Below, in pieces: positions 28,601 to 36,426 of a DNA stretch of 64,000 bases. Under the pieces are notes generated by a model. It saw only the letters and a list, made by a program, of their open reading frames with translations. It had not been told where the DNA came from and did no database searches. Numbering within the stretch: the first letter of the stretch is position 1; every line of letters begins with the position of its first letter. Origin of the DNA: Paracoccaceae bacterium (GTDB taxonomy: Bacteria; Pseudomonadota; Alphaproteobacteria; Rhodobacterales; Rhodobacteraceae); assembly GCA_019911965.1 (NCBI GenBank), contig JAIOJF010000034.1, forward strand, positions 1-64,000, written 5' to 3'. The position numbers were made by a program, and so were the translations under genes.

Positions 28601-29217
28601 TTATAATCAACATCCAGATCAAGCGTGCCCGCGCCGCGTGTCAGATCGGCCCGCACGCGCAACGCGCCGCCTTCGCCGCCGGTACGCGTGGCGATCAGCC
28701 GTGCGAACAGCCCGCTTTCGTCAAGGCGGAAACTGGCCTCGCCGGACAATTCCGCCGCCACCCCCAGCACCGGCGCGCCCAGCGACAGCCGCGACACCCG
28801 CACTTGCCGCAGATCGACCGAGACCGGCAGCTCCGGCAATGCCAGCGGTGTGGCCTCGGGGCTGATCGTGCTGCCGCTTGCCACCGGCGGGCGGATGATT
28901 TCGATACTGGCCGCGCTTAGCGCGTTGACGGTGACGATCCCGGACAGCAGATCGCGGCGGGTCCAGTCGATGCGGGCATCGCTGATCCGCAGCCAGATGC
29001 CATCGGTATCGGCAATGGTGATCGCCCCGATCGTGGCCTGCGAGGATAACAGGCCGGTGATGCCCGAAAACTGCACCACGCGGCCTTCGGAGGACAGAAG
29101 GTCCTCAAGATAGCCGACGATCATGCCGTTATCCTGGGTCTGGGCGCGCGGCGCACCCGGCCCCAGCAGCACCAGCACCGCCAGGATCAGCCCCAGACAT
29201 GTCCGCAGCCGGGCCAT
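25693..29217 (-). CDS. tamB: Translocation and assembly module protein TamB
   Basis: TamB is a long inner-membrane-anchored periplasmic protein with a beta-taco groove that works with TamA in outer-membrane homeostasis, moving beta-barrel proteins and probably phospholipids. The 1174-residue sequence starts with a signal anchor (MARLRTCLGLILAVLVLLGPGAPRA in outline, about 1-25), continues as degenerate beta repeats, and ends in the conserved DUF490 domain (about 820-1174) with LSSTPDLPEDEILARLIFSRD and the C-terminus GIGVFFERDY. Its ATG overlaps the tamA stop. The size is shorter than the E. coli protein but usual for this order. Confidence 0.93.
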   Translation of the reverse strand: MARLRTCLGLILAVLVLLGPGAPRAQTQDNGMIVGYLEDLLSSEGRVVQFSGITGLLSSQATIGAITIADTDGIWLRISDARIDWTRRDLLSGIVTVNALSAASIEIIRPPVASGSTISPEATPLALPELPVSVDLRQVRVSRLSLGAPVLGVAAELSGEASFRLDESGLFARLIATRTGGEGGALRVRADLTRGAGTLDLDVDYNEPAGGLLARALGLPGTPPLALKIAGAGPLDDMNVALSLSADQAEVVAGDVRLFRGPDGYSADLTLGGAIAALLPDYAQPFFAGDSQLQAQVLRRTDGGISVPEFRLETGGAMLRGHLTTAANGYPETLGLTGRLGRPVAEELVLPFGGGRFALSLASLDLDYDRNADNTWTASIAARQVRLDDARVARLDITGGGVFDDTAGLAAIFTGDTALKIDGVSAPSDHVLAALAPQATGHLAWHWTAGAPLVLDNLRLSSDRLNLVAGGGIGGPVFTGNVSLRSDDLRWLDAFFASASPAGAAEGQFDGWADLWSGQFDGLITLQGQDLAIGQDRIDGLLRGAATLSAEARRNEAGITLRKLGLNTPHISGTASGRLATDRREAQLDLAFPDLAQLTPALSGAGGLTASLSGSPEATSLDLAFQSDAGPGVTLAGMLGEANNLAGTAIALPLALVNEVLPDTALRGRLDGAFTVTGDLGQPAIGFDADIKGFGMALLEGYGLGTSDISAKGGWQGGRVTFERYAITDSSGLSASGKGWVDPGSQQMGLAAAGQLPLSLVPRALGQTDILAGGVARFDLAILGPLDLPILDGTATVSDATLGLSTWNTSLGDVTAVLEFQGRSVRVVTVSAQARAGGSIRASGSVGLTPDLPLDMAIEMSGFRYSDNALISTELDGNLSLGGTLATGAVLSGVLSPRSVDITLNPVVAEATGLADISHRNAPAAVTATLAKAGLLQSGGATGEIGLNLQLSAPRRIFVRGRGLDAELGGDLLLTGSTSDVVASGGFRLIRGRLDFLGKRLNLTEGTLTFAGSLDPRIDFAAQAQSDGLEARVRLSGSADAPEITLSSTPDLPEDEILARLIFSRDIANLSVLQITRLASAMAELAGRSDAGIVERLRRAAGVDNLDLKTGDDGTTSGVLGKYLQENIYSEVEVDTGGKAKVSINLDLGPEVTVRGSVDTENSGGIGVFFERDY

Positions 29218-31100
29218 CAGAACGACTGCCCCAGACCGATGTAAAGCGCGAAATCAGGATCGCCCGCCACCCGGTTCAGCCCGCGTGCCAGGTCAACCCG
29301 GATCGGCCCAAGGGCCGTGGCATAGCGCAGCCCGATGCCCGCGCCGGTATGCATGGATGCGCCAAGATCCGGCAAGGGCCCGGTATTGACCGACCCGGCA
29401 TCGACAAAGCCGACCAGCCCGAAGCGTTCGTTCAGCCGGACCCTCGCTTCCGCCGACAGGTTCAGCACCGATCTCCCGCCGGAAAACACGCCGCCAACAG
29501 TGACGCCGCGCGAATTGTAGCCGTAGCCGCGCACCGATCCGCCACCGCCGGAAAAGAACAGGTAATCGCCCGGGCTTTCCGCCAGCGGCACCCCGGCAAG
29601 GCTGCCGAACCTGGCGCGTGCCGCCAGTGTCAGGCGCTCGCCCGGCAGGTTCGGGGTCCAGTAGCCGCGCGCCTCGATACCGCTGCGAAACCCGGTATTG
29701 CCGAAGGAGAATTCGCGGAACGGCTCCAGCGACAGGTCCAGATACCAGCCGCGCCGCGCATCCTGGGCATTGTCGCGCCGGTCATAGGTGGATTGCAGCG
29801 ACAGCCCGGCCAGCCGGTGGCTGCGGGTTCCGGCGGTATCCGTGGTGGTGCTGCCACTGACGAAGGCGGTCAGACGGGCGGCGCGGATCTGGTCAACCAG
29901 CGTCAGGCCGGCCTCGATCCCGAAGCTGCGGGTGTCAATGGTGGACACTACCGTCCGCGTCGCGCCTGCTTCCGCGATGAAGCCGATCGAGGGGTTGATC
30001 ACGCCGGGCTTCACGAATTCGACCCCCAGATCGTAATCGAGCGCCCCTGCCCCCGCCGCGCGCCCGATGCCGCTGATCGCGGCGGACAGGGTCAGGCGCT
30101 CGGCGCGTCCGGAAAGATTTCGGTGAATCCATGCCCCTTCAAGCGCGATTCCGTCGCTCGATGACAGGCTGACGCCACCGGTTATCCGGCGGGGCGGCAG
30201 TTCCTCGACCTCGATCAGGGTGCCAAGGGTTCCGTCCAGCCCCGCCGCATCCGCCTTGACCGCACGCACCGAGCGGAACACCCCCAGACGGCGCAGGCGG
30301 CGGATGGATTCGTCCACCGTGACCGGCAGATAGGCGGCACCGGGCCTCAGATTGGCGATTTCGGCGATGAAACCGGCATCGACCCGTTCCGCGCCGCTGA
30401 CCTCGACCGCGCCAAAGGTCAGCGCCGGGCCGGGGGCAATGGCGATATCGACATCCAGCCGCCCGGTGGCATGGTCGGCCACGATGTCCTGCCGGCCGAT
30501 CCCGGCAAGGGCATAGCCCTGTTCCTGCCACCCCGCAACCGCCTCGCGCGCGGCGCTGCGTACGCTGTCTGTACCGGCGGTTGCACCCGGGCGCGGCAGG
30601 TCGATTGTGCCCTTGCCGCCCGCCGGTGGCAGCGGCGCGATGGCGACCGTGCCGAAGGTGAATTGCCGGCCCGGCTGCACAACCACCGAAACTGCAACCG
30701 GCGATACCAGTTCCGCCGTCAAAGGCACCGACGCCGCCTCGGTGCCGTTCAGGCGGATCGAGATTTCAGCCCCGTAATAGCCTTGCGCATAAAGTGCCGA
30801 CAGGATGCGGCGGTAATCGCCCCGCGCCAGTTCCAGAAGCTCCGTGCCCGAACCCGCCCCCGCCGCCGCCTGAACCGAAAGCTGCGAGGCGGCGCGCACC
30901 GCATCACCCGAAGTGCCCGCCAGATCGCCGGTGGTCATGGTGAAACGATAGGGAAAGGCCGCCGCTGCTTGCCGCTTGCCGAATACAGGCCAGGGCAGGC
31001 TGCTGGAGGATTGTGCGAATGCCGAAGGTCCGGCCACAAAAGATGCGGCCAGAACCGCCAATGCCGCGATCCTGCCGATAACGGGCCCTGCCCGGCTCAT
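29217..31100 (-). CDS. tamA: Outer-membrane assembly protein TamA (Omp85/BamA family)
   Basis: This 627-residue precursor has a signal peptide ending near AFAQ, POTRA domains (about 100-270), and a 16-strand barrel from about 290 to a terminal phenylalanine (YIGLGQSF), the usual outer-membrane insertion signal. RYATALGPIRVDLARGLNR near the end and RRGWYLDLSLEP-type strands mark the Omp85 family. The gene directly precedes tamB with overlapping stop and start, which defines it as TamA rather than BamA. Confidence 0.92.
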   Translation of the reverse strand: MSRAGPVIGRIAALAVLAASFVAGPSAFAQSSSSLPWPVFGKRQAAAAFPYRFTMTTGDLAGTSGDAVRAASQLSVQAAAGAGSGTELLELARGDYRRILSALYAQGYYGAEISIRLNGTEAASVPLTAELVSPVAVSVVVQPGRQFTFGTVAIAPLPPAGGKGTIDLPRPGATAGTDSVRSAAREAVAGWQEQGYALAGIGRQDIVADHATGRLDVDIAIAPGPALTFGAVEVSGAERVDAGFIAEIANLRPGAAYLPVTVDESIRRLRRLGVFRSVRAVKADAAGLDGTLGTLIEVEELPPRRITGGVSLSSSDGIALEGAWIHRNLSGRAERLTLSAAISGIGRAAGAGALDYDLGVEFVKPGVINPSIGFIAEAGATRTVVSTIDTRSFGIEAGLTLVDQIRAARLTAFVSGSTTTDTAGTRSHRLAGLSLQSTYDRRDNAQDARRGWYLDLSLEPFREFSFGNTGFRSGIEARGYWTPNLPGERLTLAARARFGSLAGVPLAESPGDYLFFSGGGGSVRGYGYNSRGVTVGGVFSGGRSVLNLSAEARVRLNERFGLVGFVDAGSVNTGPLPDLGASMHTGAGIGLRYATALGPIRVDLARGLNRVAGDPDFALYIGLGQSF

Positions 31101-31171
31101 GATTGTGCCTGGCCGGATTGCCGACCGGTCCTGTCTGCCCGCTCCACCATTTCGGTGTCACCCATTTTCGC

Positions 31172-31189
31172 CCGCCGTCGAACCGGCGG
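31172..31189. terminator. Short GC hairpin between quinone oxidoreductase and tamA genes
   Basis: CCGCCG / CGGCGG arms (31172-31177 and 31184-31189) pair perfectly across a six-base loop. It lies within the 183-bp gap after the oxidoreductase gene and before tamA, on the leftward strand, and may weakly end the upstream transcript. No U-run follows. Confidence 0.3.
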
Positions 31190-31283
31190 TGCTTGTTGCG
31201 CCGATCATAGCGGAGCGTGGCTATGGTGGAAATGGCCTATTGGAACAGGCACGCGAACCGGCGAAGTGCCGCCGGTGCCCGGA

Positions 31284-32270
31284 TCAGGGTTCCAGAATGG
31301 TGGCCCCGGTGGTCTGGCGGGCCTCAAGCGCGCGATGCGCCTCGGCCACCTTGAACAGCGGGAAGCGCTGGTCGATGCGGATCGTGATATCGCCCGCAAC
31401 CACCTTGGCGAATAACTCTGCCGCCATCTGCTGGCAGGTCGCGTGATCGGCGATATGGGTGAACAGCGACGGGCGGGTCAGTTTCAAAGACCCCTTGGCC
31501 GCCAGCACCCCGAGATTGACCGGCGCAACCGGCCCCGAGGCATTGCCGAAGCTGATCATCATGCCAAGCGGCTTCAGGCAATCGAGCGAGCCTTCAAACG
31601 TGTCCTTGCCGATGGAATCCATCACCACGTCGACCCCCTTGCCATCGGTCAATTCGCGCACGCGGGCAGTGAAATCCTCGGTGCGGTAGTTGATCGCGTG
31701 CCTCGCGCCATGTTCCAGCGCCAATGCGCATTTGGCGTCCGACCCGGCGGTGCCGATCAGCGTGATGCCTTCGGAACGCGCCCATTGGCAGGCGATCAGC
31801 CCGACCCCGCCGGCGGCAGCGTGGAACAGCACGGTGTCGCCGCGCTGCAGGGGCGTGGTGCGGCGGAACAGGTAGTTCACCGTCAGGCCCTTCAGCATCA
31901 TCGCAGCACCGTCCTCGAAGCTGATCGCGTCCGGCAAGGGGCAGACCTGCGCCGCCGGCATCACCCTTGCATCGCAACAAGCCCCCGGCGGCTGCGCGGC
32001 ATAGGCGGCCCGGTCGCCCGGTTTCAGGTGGCTGACATTCGCACCGACCGCCTCGATTATCCCGGCTCCTTCCATGCCGAGCCGCGCCGGCAGTTTCATC
32101 GGGTAAAGGCCCGAGCGCTGGTAGACATCAATGAAATTCAGCCCCACCGCCTCGTGGCGGATGCGGATTTCGCCGGGTCCGGGATCTCCAACCTCGGCGG
32201 TGATCAGGTGCAATTCCTCAGGTCCGCCATGTTCGTTGATGATGACGGCGCGTGTCAGTGGTCCGATCAT
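31284..32270 (-). CDS. qor: NADPH:quinone oxidoreductase, zinc-free MDR family
   Basis: This 328-residue cytosolic enzyme belongs to the zinc-independent quinone oxidoreductase branch of the medium-chain dehydrogenases. Visible are the GroES-like N-terminal domain with HEAVGLNFIDVYQRSGLYP (about 40-58), GMEGAGIIEAVG, and the NADPH-binding GGVGLIACQWARSEG (about 152-166). The NFIDVYQRSGLY sequence is typical of Qor. AGGGA about six bases before the ATG supports the start; the frame is open 21 codons further. Physiological quinone unknown. Confidence 0.88.
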   Translation of the reverse strand: MIGPLTRAVIINEHGGPEELHLITAEVGDPGPGEIRIRHEAVGLNFIDVYQRSGLYPMKLPARLGMEGAGIIEAVGANVSHLKPGDRAAYAAQPPGACCDARVMPAAQVCPLPDAISFEDGAAMMLKGLTVNYLFRRTTPLQRGDTVLFHAAAGGVGLIACQWARSEGITLIGTAGSDAKCALALEHGARHAINYRTEDFTARVRELTDGKGVDVVMDSIGKDTFEGSLDCLKPLGMMISFGNASGPVAPVNLGVLAAKGSLKLTRPSLFTHIADHATCQQMAAELFAKVVAGDITIRIDQRFPLFKVAEAHRALEARQTTGATILEP

Positions 32271-32356
32271 GATTGTCCCTTTCGCGGCGATGATTGCTGC
32301 CGGTCTCACACCAAGACTACAGCCAGCCCGCACCGGCCCGCCATCACAAAATGCGC

Positions 32357-32860
32357 TCAGGCTGCGCCGGGCGTGAATTTACGCACCATGCCCGAGACCC
32401 CTTGCAGGCCGCCCTCCACCAGTTCCAGCGCCAGCACACGGTCCGGATTGGTCGGCGGCGGAAATTGCAGCGCGGCGGCGCGGGTAAATCCGAAGCGGCG
32501 ATAATAGGGCTCGTCGCCGACCAGAACCACCCTTTGCCAGCCGGCCTGCCGGGCACGCTCCAGCGAATCCCAGATCAGCGACGCGCCCAGCCCTTCGCCC
32601 TGATGCGTCGGATGCACCGCCACCGGGCCGAGCAGCAGCGCCTTGTGACCCTCCGCGCCGATCAGCACCGGCCAGTAGCGGATCGCACCGGCAATCCCGT
32701 CGGTGGCATCGCGCGCCACAAGCGACAGATCGCCAACCCTCGCTACGCCATCGCGCAGGCGGTAGGACGACAGGGCGGACCGCCCCGGCGCAAAGGCAAG
32801 GTCGAACAGGTATTCGACCTCGGACTCATCGCCGGGCGCTTCCGGCATCAGGCGAAACAT
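32357..32860 (-). CDS. GNAT family N-acetyltransferase (YhbS-like)
   Basis: The 167-residue protein has the GNAT acetyl-CoA loop in LLLGPVAVHPTHQGEGLGASLIWDSLERARQAG (key residues Q-G-x-G-x-G/A at about 86-92) and VVLVGDEPYYRRFGF, the YY.RFGF pattern of the YhbS-type subgroup. Acceptor substrate unknown. It is the downstream of two divergent genes separated by 118 bp from the flavin-reductase-like gene, and precedes qor on the same strand by 86 bp. Confidence 0.8.
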   Translation of the reverse strand: MFRLMPEAPGDESEVEYLFDLAFAPGRSALSSYRLRDGVARVGDLSLVARDATDGIAGAIRYWPVLIGAEGHKALLLGPVAVHPTHQGEGLGASLIWDSLERARQAGWQRVVLVGDEPYYRRFGFTRAAALQFPPPTNPDRVLALELVEGGLQGVSGMVRKFTPGAA

Positions 32861-32978
32861 CTACCGCGACATAGAGGTGATACGGCCTCCAACCCTGCGA
32901 AATAATTGACTGCTCTGGCATTTTTCCTAACACGCAGGTAGGCAGGGGGCAAACAGCCATTCTGTGGAATCCACACTC

Positions 32979-33563
32979 ATGTTCTACCGCCCCGAAGATG
33001 GCCACGGCCTGCCGCACTCGCCCTTCAACGCCATCGTGACGCCGCGTCCGATCGGCTGGATATCCACGCGCGGAAGCGACGGATCGGACAACCTGGCCCC
33101 ATATTCCTTCTTCAACGGCGTTGCCTATGTGCCGCCGCAGGTGATGTTCGCCACCGTCGCCTTCAAGGATTCGATCCGCAAGGTGCAGGAATCCGGCGTG
33201 TTCTGCGTCAATATCGTGTCCGAGGCGCTGACCGCGCAGATGAACATCACGGCCGAGAATTTCCCCGCATCGGTGGATGAATTTGTCAAGGCGGGCCTCG
33301 AAAAAGCCGAATGCACCACCATCGACTGCGCCCGTGTTGCCGCCGCACCGGCCTCGCTGGAATGCCGGATGACGGCGATCCACCGGCTGGAGGGCGCGGA
33401 TAACCACATCATCGTAGGCACCGTCACCGGCGTGCATATCCGCGACGACTGCCTTGTGAACGGGCGGTTCGACGTGACCACCTTCAACCCGCTGGCGCGC
33501 CTTGGCTACCGCGATTACACGGTGGTGCGCGAGGTATTTGAACTGGCACGGCCAGACGATTGA
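32979..33563 (+). CDS. Flavin reductase-like / FMN-binding split-barrel protein
   Basis: The 194-residue protein matches the flavin-reductase-like domain with PFNAIVTPRPIGWISTRG (about 13-30), NLAPYSFFNGVAYVPPQVMFA, and GVFCVNIVSEALTAQMN. Members bind FMN and either supply reduced flavin or act on their own substrates. No monooxygenase partner is adjacent. Start choice: ATG at 32979 gives MFYRPEDGHG, which is how homologues begin; an in-frame GTG lies at 32964. Expressed alone, divergent to the GNAT gene. Confidence 0.8.
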   Translation: MFYRPEDGHGLPHSPFNAIVTPRPIGWISTRGSDGSDNLAPYSFFNGVAYVPPQVMFATVAFKDSIRKVQESGVFCVNIVSEALTAQMNITAENFPASVDEFVKAGLEKAECTTIDCARVAAAPASLECRMTAIHRLEGADNHIIVGTVTGVHIRDDCLVNGRFDVTTFNPLARLGYRDYTVVREVFELARPDD

Positions 33564-33671
33564 ACGGCTCGCGCCTATCGGTTGGGAAACGTCAACGGGT
33601 GACAAGGGACTTCAGTATTCCCGTGCACTATAGGCCGTTGGTTTCGGGCCCATGCATTACGAAGTGTTCAG

Positions 33672-33725
33672 ATCGGTCCCGGCTGGACAGGTTCCCCCGC
33701 TGCCACTAGACCGATGTGCAGGCGA
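33672..33725 (+). promoter_or_regulatory. Possible structured 5' leader of mtnP
   Basis: ATCGGTC (33672-33678) and GACCGAT (33719-33725) form a perfect 7-bp closing stem around 40 bases that include further G/C-rich pairing options. The right arm ends six bases before GGAGG (33732-33736), the mtnP ribosome site, so folding could affect translation. It does not match SAM-II or the SAM/SAH riboswitch as I remember them. The evidence is only the long-range pairing. Confidence 0.3.
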
Positions 33726-33743
33726 ATGAACGGAGGCAGGTTC

Positions 33744-34613
33744 ATGGACACGATGATCGGCGTGATCGGCGGTAGCGGCGTTTACGATATCGAAGGGCTG
33801 GACGCGCCGGAATGGCGGCAGGTGGAAACCCCCTGGGGCGAGCCCTCGGACGCCATCCTGTTCGGCCGGCTGAACGGCGTGAAGATGGCCTTTCTGCCCC
33901 GCCACGGGCGCGGCCATGTGCATTCGCCCTCGTCGATCAACTATCGCGCCAATATCGACGCGCTGAAACGATCCGGCGTCACCGATGTGATTTCGGTCTC
34001 GGCAAGCGGGTCGTTCCGCGAGGACATGGCCCCCGGCGATTTCGTGATCGTCGATCAGTTCATCGACCGCACCACCGCCCGCGAGAAATCCTTTTTCGGC
34101 ACAGGTTTCGTGGCGCATGTCTCGGTCGCGCATCCGACCTGTTCGCGCCTTGGCGAGGCCTGCCACAGGGCGGCAACCGAACAGGGCGTCACCGTTCACA
34201 AGGGCGGCACCTATCTGGCGATGGAGGGGCCGCAGTTTTCATCGCTGGCGGAATCCCGGATGTACCGCGAGGTGTGGCGCGCCGATGTGATCGGCATGAC
34301 CAACATGCCCGAGGCCAAACTCGCCCGCGAGGCCGAGATGTGCTATGCCTCCGTCGCCATGATCACCGATTACGACAGCTGGCATCCCGACCACGGCGAG
34401 GTTGATGTGTCCGACATCATCGCCACCCTGACCGGCAATGCCGACAACGCACGCGGCCTGGTGAAACGCCTGCCCGGCCTGCTGGGTGCAGACAGGCATG
34501 TCTGCGATCAGGGCTGTGACCGGGCGCTGGAATTCGCGGTTCTGACCGCACCTGACAAGCGCAGCCCGGCGATGCTTGGCATGCTCGACGCGGTGGCGGG
34601 CCGTATCCTCTGA
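33744..34613 (+). CDS. mtnP: S-methyl-5'-thioadenosine phosphorylase
   Basis: MtnP cleaves methylthioadenosine, a by-product of polyamine and related synthesis, to adenine and methylthioribose-1-phosphate. The 289-residue protein has IGVIGGSGVYDIEGL (about 4-18), the phosphate-binding RHGRGH (about 54-59), YRANIDALK, and the purine-phosphorylase signature region TYLAMEGPQFSSLAESRMYR then VIGMTNMPEAKLARE. MTNMPEA favours MTAP over inosine phosphorylase. GGAGG seven bases ahead fixes the ATG. The released adenine could be salvaged by Apt, encoded nearby on the other strand. Confidence 0.93.
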   Translation: MDTMIGVIGGSGVYDIEGLDAPEWRQVETPWGEPSDAILFGRLNGVKMAFLPRHGRGHVHSPSSINYRANIDALKRSGVTDVISVSASGSFREDMAPGDFVIVDQFIDRTTAREKSFFGTGFVAHVSVAHPTCSRLGEACHRAATEQGVTVHKGGTYLAMEGPQFSSLAESRMYREVWRADVIGMTNMPEAKLAREAEMCYASVAMITDYDSWHPDHGEVDVSDIIATLTGNADNARGLVKRLPGLLGADRHVCDQGCDRALEFAVLTAPDKRSPAMLGMLDAVAGRIL

Positions 34614-34657
34614 CAGGTTGATTTGACAATCCTCGCGCATGTCGAGATGATCCCGTC

Positions 34658-35047
34658 ATGCGAGATGCGATCCTGGAACATGCCAACATCACGGTCAGCG
34701 ACATCGAACGCACCGCCACCATGCTGTGCGCCGTGTTCGGCTGGCGCGTCCGCTGGGCCAGTGAACCGGGTGCCGCACTGGGTGGCGGCACGTCCTGGCA
34801 TGTCGGGGGCGATCATTCCTATATCGCGCTCTACAGCCGTGGCGGGCGCATCGGCGGCGTTGACACCTACACGACAATCGGCGGCATGAACCATCTTGGC
34901 GTCGTGGTCAGTGATCTCGATGCCACCGAGGAAAGGGTGAAGGCGCTGGGGCTGGAAACCCATTCCCATGCCGATTACGAGCCCGGGCGCAGGTTCTATT
35001 TCAACGATCATGACGGTATCGAATACGAGGTTGTCGCCTACCCCTGA
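34658..35047 (+). CDS. VOC family protein (glyoxalase-like)
   Basis: The 129-residue single-domain VOC protein starts ILEHANITVSDIERTATMLCAVFGWRVRW and has GGMNHLGVVVSDLDATEERVKALG (about 75-98) followed by YFNDHDGIEYEVVAYP at the end. Metal-ligand candidates are H8, H79 and the terminal-strand E125. Its role is unknown. It follows mtnP by 44 bp and is probably co-transcribed; it is convergent with the DUF3237 gene. Confidence 0.75.
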   Translation: MRDAILEHANITVSDIERTATMLCAVFGWRVRWASEPGAALGGGTSWHVGGDHSYIALYSRGGRIGGVDTYTTIGGMNHLGVVVSDLDATEERVKALGLETHSHADYEPGRRFYFNDHDGIEYEVVAYP

Positions 35048-35079
35048 CCAGCGGCTTTCCGGTCGGTAAAGGGGCAGTA

Positions 35080-35538
35080 CTACCGCACAGCGTATAGCGC
35101 GATATTGACGGCATTTCTCTGCCGCCCGCCGGTGCCGACAAACAAAGTGCGGTTCACCCAAGCGTAGCGCGGATCGCCGGTTTCCAGCCTGGCATGGGTG
35201 CGCATGTAATACTGCGCAGGGTCCACATCCTCGCCCGCCGCAACCCGCGCCATCACCTCGGGCGGGCCATGCCGCAGGCCATAATTGATGATCTCGATCA
35301 CCGCGCCATCGTCGGTTTCCATCGCATAGCGGGTATCGAGTTCCGCCAGACCGCCATCAAACAGCGTCTGCCAATCGGCCCCGACGGACAATATCCGCCC
35401 CGAAATCGCCTTGCCCGATACCGTACCGCCGATGATCGGGATGATCCGGCGCTGCCCGGCCCGCCCTCGTCCCATCTCGCGGATATCGGCAAGTTCGACA
35501 TGCAGATCGCAGACATGTTCGAGTTGCGGTGCGTGCAT
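35080..35538 (-). CDS. DUF3237 family protein
   Basis: The 152-residue protein fits DUF3237, small beta-barrel proteins of unknown function: PQLEHVCDLHVELADIREMG at the start, PIIGGTVSGKAISGRILSVGADWQ (about 34-57), DTRYAMETDDGAVIEIINYG, and WVNRTLFVGTGGRQRNAV near the end. No catalytic residues are established for the family as far as I know. It lies 207 bp downstream of apt on the same strand, with a large hairpin between them. Confidence 0.8.
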   Translation of the reverse strand: MHAPQLEHVCDLHVELADIREMGRGRAGQRRIIPIIGGTVSGKAISGRILSVGADWQTLFDGGLAELDTRYAMETDDGAVIEIINYGLRHGPPEVMARVAAGEDVDPAQYYMRTHARLETGDPRYAWVNRTLFVGTGGRQRNAVNIALYAVR

Positions 35539-35601
35539 CGCTGCCCCCGGTTTCGCCTAAGATATCGGCAGGGTGGCGGAATTCGTGGCGATTGCAAGCC
35601 T

Positions 35602-35644
35602 GACGCTGCCCCGCCCGGCGTGGAATGACCGGTCGGGGCAGGTC
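35602..35644 (-). terminator. Large hairpin between apt and the DUF3237 gene
   Basis: CTGCCCCG (35606-35613) pairs perfectly with CGGGGCAG (35634-35641). The stem extends outward as GAC/GTC after a one-base bulge, and CCGG/CCGG can pair inside the loop. It lies about 100 bp after the apt stop on the leftward strand. It may terminate or attenuate the apt transcript, or shape the DUF3237 leader; no U-run is visible. Confidence 0.4.
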
Positions 35645-35745
35645 CGGGATACTGCCTCAATACTCGTTATCGTGCGAGAATCGCCCCGCATGCGTTAAGG
35701 GCCGGTTAATTTCCGGTAAACGTGCAAAAGTGCCCGCAGATTTGT

Positions 35746-36285
35746 TCAGTCGCCGTCGAACTCGCACAGGACATGGACGTTCATGCCCATGTCGTCCAGC
35801 ACCTTGCGCCCGCCGAGATCGGGCAGATCAATGATGAAGGCGCAGCCGATCACCTCGCCGCCGAGCCGCTCGATAAGCCTGATCCCGGCGGCCGCCGTGC
35901 CGCCGGTGGCCAGCAGATCATCGACCACCAGGATTTTCTCGCCAGCCTCGATGACATCGTCGTGCATTTCCATCACGGCCTGGCCATATTCCAGCGTATA
36001 GGCCTCTTCGATGGTACGCCCGGGCAGCTTGCCTTTCTTGCGGATCGGCACGAAACCCACCGATAGCTGATGCGCGATGGCACCGCCGATGATGAAGCCA
36101 CGCGCTTCCAGCCCGACCACCTTGTCGATCTCCTCGCCGGCATAGGGATGCAGCAACTGATCAATCGCCATGCGAAACCCGCGTGCATCGGCAAACAGCG
36201 TGGTGACATCCCGGAACTGGATGCCGGGGGCGGGGAAATCGGGAATGGTGCGGATGTAATCCTTGACGGTCTTCGCTTTGGCCAT
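35746..36285 (-). CDS. apt: Adenine phosphoribosyltransferase
   Basis: Apt converts adenine and PRPP to AMP for purine salvage. The 179-residue protein starts [27 protein letters not shown], has [15 protein letters not shown] (about 60-74), and the PRPP-binding loop [18 protein letters not shown] (about 118-135). The length is standard. It is divergent from the DUF1989 gene, 141 bp apart. Together with mtnP it would recycle adenine from methylthioadenosine. Confidence 0.95.
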   Translation of the reverse strand: MAKAKTVKDYIRTIPDFPAPGIQFRDVTTLFADARGFRMAIDQLLHPYAGEEIDKVVGLEARGFIIGGAIAHQLSVGFVPIRKKGKLPGRTIEEAYTLEYGQAVMEMHDDVIEAGEKILVVDDLLATGGTAAAGIRLIERLGGEVIGCAFIIDLPDLGGRKVLDDMGMNVHVLCEFDGD

Positions 36286-36426
36286 GTGTGTCGTCGTCCC
36301 TCTCCGGCTGGTTGCAGGTTGTTAGCGCGGTTCGTGGGCCCGAACAAGCGCCGACGGGAGGGCAGATTGTCCTTGCCTTTGCTACCGCGGCCAGCCTCAA
36401 TTGTCGCAAACGCCAAGGGGACGCCC

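Noticed and set aside
33564-33743. SAM-II or SAM/SAH riboswitch before mtnP
   Set aside because: The conserved cores I remember for these classes are absent; only an unclassified long-range stem remains, reported separately as weak evidence.
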